A stretch of DNA of 64,000 nucleotides from Leishmania martiniquensis (Eukaryota; Euglenozoa; Kinetoplastea; Trypanosomatida; Trypanosomatidae). A model generated the notes under the pieces. It saw nothing but the letters and a program-made list of their open reading frames with translations, ran no database searches and was not told the origin of the DNA. The stretch's first letter is position 1, and every line of letters starts with the position of its first letter. Location: the NCBI RefSeq assembly GCF_017916325.1, contig NC_090144.1, positions 506,001 to 570,000 on the forward strand, given 5' to 3'. This document shows positions 58,576-64,000 of this stretch, piece by piece. Position numbers and translations under genes: made by a program.

Positions 58576-60567
58576 TTACACAGAGAGGCGAGAGAGAGCC
58601 TTGTTCTGGTCCAGCACAATTCTATGCAGCCTCTCCTTCGCCTCCGCTGACTCTTGCAGCGACTTCTCCAACCCAGCAACTCTGGCCTCCAGCTCTCTAT
58701 TCTGATCTGCAAGCCGCTCACACGCGGCGGAAATCCGCTCGTTCTCCTCTATCGCCGCCTTCATGGCGGCTCGTTCCCCCTCTAGCGCCTCCGCCTCCAC
58801 TCTCCGGGCAGCCGCGTCATCCAGCGACAGAACTTCACGCGCGACAAGGCGCGCATTGGACGCCTCGAGATCCTGTACTTTAGCCTTCTCATTCGTCAAC
58901 GAAGCACGAAGTGCGGTGATGTCTGCCAGGAGTGTGTCGCACCGCTGCCGCAGCAGAAGTGACTCGTTATCTTTCACGACCACCTGCTTGCTCAACTCAC
59001 TCAGGCTTTGATGTAGCTCCTCCATGCACTGCTCTTTGCCATGCAAAAGCTGGGCCAGCTCCGCACACTTCGACTCCAGTTCCGCCACCTCGTGATCACT
59101 TCTAGCTAGCCGCTGATGGTGATTTTCGTTTTCATACTCGAGCGACTGCATATTCAGTGCCAGCTGTTGCTCTCGCAGATGCATCAGCCTCAACTGCTCC
59201 TGCAAAAAGGCTACACTCTCTTCCTTTGAAGCTAAAGCGGCTCGAACATTGTCCAGCTCTCGCTCCAGGAAACGCTGCGTTTCCAAAAGTGACTCGTTCT
59301 CCTGCGCCGACTTTTGATACGCACTCAAAATTTCCTGCACCTCCATATCCTTCGCCTTTACTGCGTAGAGCGCATGCGCCTCCCGCTCGCTAAGCTGCTG
59401 CAATTCCACCCGCAAATTCTCATTTTCATTTGCAAGAGAGCTTAATTGCCGATTAGCGTGATTTTTTGTCGCCGAGAGCTGTGCAACATCTGCTTCGTAC
59501 TGACGCAGCTGCTCCGCCCACTGGTCTCTGTCCCGCTCAATTTCAGCTTTCTCCATCAACATCTTTTGGCGCTCCTCACCCAGGAGTCTGATTTTGTCGG
59601 CCATTGCTCGCTCTGCTGCCGTTTGATCACTGCATCGCTGCTGCAACGCCCGAAGCTGCATAGAGAGATTCTCTGCATCTTCTACCGCGAGTCGTCTCCG
59701 CTCTGTCTCGCTGCTGAGCTCGTTTTTGGTCACTTCCAGCATTGTCACAGCGTCCCGCTGCATCGCACTAAAATCTTCCAAGGCCCCTCGGAGCTGATCG
59801 CACTCCCTCGTTTTCTCCTCCAAAACGGCTGCAAGGCAATGAGATGCCTCAGCTTCCTCTCCAGATGTCGCCAAAGGAGCCGGCAATGTTGACACCTGGC
59901 ATCCCTCAGTCACCCTGTCGGTGCACAAGGTTTGAATATCAGCATCACACCGCTGCCGCTCACAAACGGTGCCCGTACTCAGTCTCTCTACAGAATGCCG
60001 TTTCGCTTGCTCCGCCAACTCGGCCTTCAGCCGATCGCGCTCTTGCGTCAAAGACTCTACAGTTACCTTCAGTGCCGTGACAGTGGCGGAGCGCTGCGCG
60101 TTGCTCTCCTCCAACGTCCCCTGCACTTTGGCTACCTCTTCTCTTCTGTTCCTCAGTAGCACTTGTATTTTGCGCAACTTCACCTGCAGTTCCGCCCGTT
60201 CCATACACGCAACGCTCTTCTCGCTGTTCGCTGCGGCCAACTGCTTTTCTAGGATCTTACAGCGCTTTCCTTCATCGCTCAGTTCGCTACGCGCTCCACA
60301 CGCGTGCCGAAGCTCCTCCAGCTCTGCATTCTTCACCTTGATAGTTTCTTCATACTGAGTGGTTAGCTCACGCACGTCAGCATAGGATTTGTTTCGCATG
60401 GAAACAAGAATCTCTTCTAGCCGATCAACCTCCCGATGAAGAAACGCAACTTGCGCTAGAAGATGTGCTACCTGTGCGTCTCTCGCAGACGTCTCCGAGG
60501 GCGAGCGAGCAGAATCCATACGCAACGGAACGTTCTCGCGTGCGCCCATTACTGGAGTGGCGCTCAT
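58576..60567 (-). CDS. Long coiled-coil protein
   Basis: A 663-residue protein, ATG at 60565-60567. After a 30-residue Ser/Pro head, residues about 33-655 are nearly continuous heptads rich in Glu, Leu, Gln and Arg (HLLAQVAFLHREVDRLEEIL, EELHQSLSELSKQVVVKD, ERLADQNRELEARVAGLEKS), with a likely break near 205-240 (DADIQTLCTDRVTEG). It ends DQNKALSRLSV. No motor, kinase or membrane motif is seen. Such proteins in trypanosomatids are usually cytoskeletal (basal body, flagellum attachment zone). This one cannot be placed by sequence alone. Confidence 0.8.
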   Translation of the reverse strand: MSATPVMGARENVPLRMDSARSPSETSARDAQVAHLLAQVAFLHREVDRLEEILVSMRNKSYADVRELTTQYEETIKVKNAELEELRHACGARSELSDEGKRCKILEKQLAAANSEKSVACMERAELQVKLRKIQVLLRNRREEVAKVQGTLEESNAQRSATVTALKVTVESLTQERDRLKAELAEQAKRHSVERLSTGTVCERQRCDADIQTLCTDRVTEGCQVSTLPAPLATSGEEAEASHCLAAVLEEKTRECDQLRGALEDFSAMQRDAVTMLEVTKNELSSETERRRLAVEDAENLSMQLRALQQRCSDQTAAERAMADKIRLLGEERQKMLMEKAEIERDRDQWAEQLRQYEADVAQLSATKNHANRQLSSLANENENLRVELQQLSEREAHALYAVKAKDMEVQEILSAYQKSAQENESLLETQRFLERELDNVRAALASKEESVAFLQEQLRLMHLREQQLALNMQSLEYENENHHQRLARSDHEVAELESKCAELAQLLHGKEQCMEELHQSLSELSKQVVVKDNESLLLRQRCDTLLADITALRASLTNEKAKVQDLEASNARLVAREVLSLDDAAARRVEAEALEGERAAMKAAIEENERISAACERLADQNRELEARVAGLEKSLQESAEAKERLHRIVLDQNKALSRLSV

Positions 60568-61025
60568 TGTTAACTTCTATTCCCTTCTTTGATGAGCCTT
60601 TTTTTCTAGCTTCTATGATCAGATAGGGAGAACAGCTCTAAGAAATAAACACGCCATAAGCCAGAAATAAGAAGCTGGCTGAAACATCAAGATCGGTGGA
60701 GATAAGGGTAGGTATTCGAGGTGAAAGAGCATTCAGCTGAGGACCCCGTTGCTTTTCTTACAGGCACTCAGGAGCAAGCTATCCACCATGGAGACGGCTA
60801 CCTCTCAGGTGAGAGGAAACATTTTCAGCTTTAGCAACGAAGCGCACCCGTCACGTTCCCTAGTGTAAGACTACAGTGATACCAAACCTCGGTGCCTCAA
60901 TCACTGGCATAAATGCCCATTCGTATGACCTGAGGAGAGCGTGCGTTCATCGACTTTCAATCACTTTAGCGACATCAACACGACAGACAAAAAAATTCCT
61001 CCATGAGTCATTGGCCCCGATGCCG
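60568..61025. other. Intergenic
   Basis: Coiled-coil gene leader with T-rich tract (minus-strand A-run at 60598-60606) and 3' UTR of the myristoylated-protein gene. No gene. Confidence 0.55.
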
Positions 61026-61571
61026 CTACCGCTTGTAGAACTCTGCGCGCTGCTTCTCGAACAACTCTTGCTCCAACTTCTTTATTCGATGTGAGTTGAA
61101 CGAGTCTGTAGCCACCACCATAGCGGGAACAGCAAACATTCCGGCGCAAAAGCCGCCAAAAAAGATCAGAGCAATTTTCACGGGAATTCGGTTTCCCGGT
61201 TTCCGACATGCAACGAAGGCAGAAAAACTCCCGAGGATGATGCCTGCGTCTATACCCCGCTGCATCGGCTCGCACGACAAGAAAAAGCGCCACTGCTGCG
61301 CAAGCGCTCGTCGGCGCGCCTCACCGATTTCCAGCCCTTCCTGTTCAATTATGTACTGCTTCAAATCCTTCACCTCCGAGTCGGGATACATTTTGTTTGC
61401 ATCCCGTGATGATTGGATCTGCTTCATCATCTCTACTGTCTCCGAAGATGCCACTTTGTACCGACCCGAATTTACCAAGTCTCCGATATTCGTGGACTCT
61501 GGGAGATTCTCCTCGTACCGAGGAAGCTCTGCTCCTCTGCTTCCGTCCGCTTTGCTCCCGCCACCTCCCAT
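61026..61571 (-). CDS. Putative N-myristoylated two-helix membrane protein
   Basis: A 181-residue protein, ATG at 61569-61571. It begins MGGGGSKADG: Gly2 with Ser6 fits the N-myristoylation consensus. A charged helical region (about 35-95: SSETVEMMKQIQSSRDANKM, LGIGEARRR-like EGLEIGEARRRAL) precedes two hydrophobic segments at about 107-124 (GIDAGIILGSFSAFVACR) and 130-155 (PVKIALIFFGGFCAGMFAVP). The tail is basic and coiled (HRIKKLEQELFEKQRAEFYKR). It should be anchored with both ends in the cytosol. Function unknown. The even codon-like composition makes it a confident gene. Confidence 0.75.
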   Translation of the reverse strand: MGGGGSKADGSRGAELPRYEENLPESTNIGDLVNSGRYKVASSETVEMMKQIQSSRDANKMYPDSEVKDLKQYIIEQEGLEIGEARRRALAQQWRFFLSCEPMQRGIDAGIILGSFSAFVACRKPGNRIPVKIALIFFGGFCAGMFAVPAMVVATDSFNSHRIKKLEQELFEKQRAEFYKR

Positions 61572-61857
61572 TTTCCTTGGTGCGCAAGCCTATGGCGCCT
61601 TACGCCATCCGTGATGTGAGCCGACAAAAGCATGAAGAATTGGATGACACAGCAGGAGGTAATCTTCCCAATACGCCAAAAAAAAGCACCTCCTCGATCA
61701 TGATCATTCAGTAGCAGGAGACGCTACCATGCGCGTCCTTCTTACCCGCGGCGCTCTCACTACTGGAGAGTTCAAGCTCATGAATGGGAAACAATTCCCA
61801 GAAGCTGCAGCCGAAATGAAAGTACCTTTTTCCAGCGGCGCCTGTTCGTCTAGCTAA

Positions 61858-62136
61858 TCAGGCATGACCAGGAATTCTAACGCACACAGCAAATCTTTGT
61901 CTCTTTGCATCGCGTTGTTGCCGGTTCCTCTTGATACATACGTAGAAAAATATACGTAGCACTACTACCGTCCCTAGGAAGAGAAAAAAACCTTCCCTCA
62001 ACCACCCACGCCCACCTGTCCCTGAGGCATAGCCATGCACACCACGTCTGCAGGGCAACAAAACGCAAAAGATAAGTTCCCTGACATTCCCCCCTGTTGG
62101 CACGTTCTCAGCTTTAGACCTGGCAGGCCCAGTCAT
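61858..62136 (-). CDS. Small single-pass membrane protein, 92 aa
   Basis: ATG at 62134-62136 follows within 30 nt of a very good acceptor (minus-strand T9 then catcag, AG at 62163-62164). The product begins MTGPARSKAENVPTGGNVRE. It has one clear membrane helix at about 52-69 (GFFLFLGTVVVLRIFFYV) and ends in a strongly basic tail (IKRNRQQRDAKRQRF...). An upstream in-frame TTG is ignored. If real it is the most upstream gene seen in the cluster. Family not recognised, so a decayed gene is possible. Confidence 0.5.
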   Translation of the reverse strand: MTGPARSKAENVPTGGNVRELIFCVLLPCRRGVHGYASGTGGRGWLREGFFLFLGTVVVLRIFFYVCIKRNRQQRDAKRQRFAVCVRIPGHA

Positions 62137-64000
62137 GATCCCCAAAACCTCTTTGTCAAAAACTGATGAAAAAAAAACGCAATTGACTCAGCTACAGAAA
62201 AATACACCCACCGCCCCAGAGATATACGCTGAATTGAACATTTCTCAAGTCACCAGAGCATACACACGCTCCCCTCCCCGACAGAAGAAAACATATATTC
62301 TTCAGCATAGTTTATATTAACCGATCCCCCGCAACGGTCACCATTCACTCGACACTGCAAACACAACATGTCACTAATGCGCCATGAAATGATTGTCTTC
62401 ATGAGAGGCGACTTCACCACTCACCGCAACCGTCAAGTAGAACACAAGTCTCCATAACAAGAAAGATGACACCAGCAAAGCCTTCTCTGGCAGCGTCACT
62501 CGCGTACCTGCATGCGCAGTTAATCTGAATAACACAGCTTGGCCTCCAGTAACCGATAAAAACGTTACGAATAAGAACTTGGCAGCTCACTTCCTACGAA
62601 CACAAGCACGACGGCCACATGTGTAAGAACTAAGGACGGCCGCGCCTTCATCCCTTCACTTACCAAAAAAAACGCCACACATCAATTTATAGTTTCCACT
62701 TTTTCTCTGTGCGTCTAAAATCCCGCCGACACCCCTCTTGCTGGCTGTCTTGCACTCCACCGTTGGCACACAATGTGACAACAATCCAAGTACCGGATTG
62801 ATGTCGATGATTGCCATCTAAAAGCAGTACAATTTTCCTTCCGACCAGCAACTCGAGCGCTCGCTTGCAGCACCCCGACTTCTCTCAGCCGCACAGTGAT
62901 CTACGAAAAGCTGCCCATCATCGCGTTACCCACCGTGCCAAACGACCCAGCATTTCATAACTTTAAAACAATAGCCCCTTGCTCTCTGCAGCTTTGGAAA
63001 AGAGAGGGGGGGGGAAGATCACAGATGAACTCGGTTCGCCGTGCAACGCGGCCCTGAAAACTTGTGCGTAGCTCTCACAGCACGTTCAATTTACCCTGTC
63101 ACAATTGAGGAGCACGACTTCCAAGAGCCTCCCTCTCCAAGAGTCTTCATAGCCACTCAGATCTACCAGTGGGGAGGACAGATGGCCAACCAACATCCCG
63201 CCTTCGGCAGCATAAGTGAGCGCGCAGGTCTTCTCCACCGTGAATGCAGACACGCACGCAACAAGAAAAAACTATTGCCTGCAGCCCTCCCGCTCACTGT
63301 ATCACCCACTGACAGTATCACAGCACCTGATTCCAAAACACCAACAAACTTGAATCCCACAGATAACGTCGAAACTTCACCATGACCTAGCCGAGGACTA
63401 CTCTCCTGATCTGGACGAGAGGCAGCACATTGTGCAGAGCTGTGGCAGCGCCAATGAATGAGACCGTGAAACTTTCCCTCGTTCTTCCCCTCTCTTCTTT
63501 GTGCGCGGTTGCGTGCAAGGCGTCAAGGCGTGGGTACAGCAGCGACGCCCTTTGGCCCGTTTACAGGCGCCATCGGCTCCCTGAAAGAGAGCGCGCAGAG
63601 AAAGAGAGAGAAAGCGCCTCTGTAGCTCTACACTGTGGGGCCACTCCCCCTAGCCAGTGCACAGGGCATGCCCAGAAGTGGCCGCGTCGGGTTGGTGAGA
63701 CGTGTCCTGCTGTAGATCCAGACCCTGTGAGCCACTCGGCGATCCGAGCTTGGCCGCCTTCCGACCCCGACACCTCCTGCGGAGGCTCGGATAGGAGAAG
63801 AGCGTTCAGTCGCTGCTGCAGTTTCTGCCGCACAGGGGCAGTAGAGGTCCCCTACCGGAGCTCCACCTGCGTAGCGGAGGTGAGTAAACGGCGCAATCGG
63901 CGCGGAGGTGATGACGCATCACCGATCGTACAGGCGTAGTGGTGCGGCAGGAACCGTGCCACCCACGTGCAGGCTACCATCGTTGCTACTGCCTGTCTGT
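62137..64000. other. Gene-poor right end, possible upstream/initiation region
   Basis: About 1.9 kb with no supported gene and visibly more A/T than the rest of the window. Plus-strand frames at 63041-63385 (GTG start) and 63430-63939 show no domain. A minus-strand tract (63590-63620) ending ttcag before an ATG that opens only 16 codons looks like a stray processing signal. No tRNA or telomeric repeat was found. Confidence 0.5.
62163..62180 (-). promoter_or_regulatory. Predicted spliced-leader acceptor of small membrane gene
   Basis: Minus-strand T9 run followed by catcag; AG at 62163-62164, about 26 nt before the ATG at 62136. Confidence 0.6.

Noticed and set aside
63430..63939. Plus-strand frame with a hydrophobic start, possibly a divergent gene
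   Set aside because: The hydrophobic part is the translated pyrimidine tract itself (tttccctcgttcttcccctc). The rest is Arg/Ser-rich with no domain.
62137..64000. Search for tRNA genes and telomeric repeats
   Set aside because: No B-box-like GGTTCGANTC context with a folding partner and no TTAGGG tandem was found.

Overview
The window looks like nuclear DNA of a trypanosomatid of the Leishmania type. Every well-supported protein gene lies on the minus strand. They are intronless and stand apart by roughly 0.3-2.5 kb. In the positions checked, a polypyrimidine tract and an AG acceptor for spliced-leader addition precede the start codon. Intergenic DNA is GC-rich with CA/TA microsatellites. 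The gene set (paraflagellar-rod protein, trypanosomatid histone H2B, the base-J enzyme JBP1) is kinetoplastid-specific. From memory, H2B and JBP1 are also linked on L. major chromosome 9, so this is probably a syntenic chromosome-end-proximal segment; the species is not determined.

Layout, read in transcription order from right to left. At 64.0-62.1 kb there is no convincing gene. It is AT-richer than the rest and could be an unexplored upstream or transcription-initiation region. At 62.1-56.1 kb lie a small membrane ORF, a putative N-myristoylated two-helix protein, a long coiled-coil protein, an RIIa/EF-hand protein of radial-spoke type and a leucine-rich-repeat protein. At 55.5-50.5 kb is a 1644-residue protein combining LamG-like folds, an IQ motif and a caspase-like fold whose expected histidine is replaced. 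At 49.7-46.6 kb are a small basic protein, a broken cytochrome b5 copy and an intact tail-anchored cytochrome b5. At 45.5-43.1 kb is JBP1 with every published catalytic and J-binding residue in place. At 41.5-38.7 kb are three single-domain rhodaneses, one without the catalytic cysteine. At 37.8-25.5 kb are a J-domain protein, an unidentified pseudogene with a mutated start codon, COQ4, a small helical protein, a SET-domain methyltransferase and a GH47-like protein that looks catalytically dead.

At 24.7-12.4 kb are a membrane protein carrying an F-box, a large unknown protein, a possible relic of an adenosine deaminase gene, a coiled-coil protein, a small CDS broken at a C7 homopolymer, a two-helix membrane protein and a divergent H2B. 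At 10.6-1 kb are a type I membrane protein, a paraflagellar-rod-family protein, a protein with two SUMO-interaction-like motifs, a PPPDE (deSUMOylase-like) peptidase and the 5' part of a kelch protein running off the left edge.

The genes form one directional cluster, so common regulation would be post-transcriptional. A 343-bp repeat is present in three nearly identical copies (two direct, one inverted) in three presumed 3' UTRs. It is the most striking non-coding structure. The two features that most resemble an undescribed protein activity are the LamG/IQ/pseudo-caspase protein and the SIM-bearing protein next to the PPPDE peptidase.
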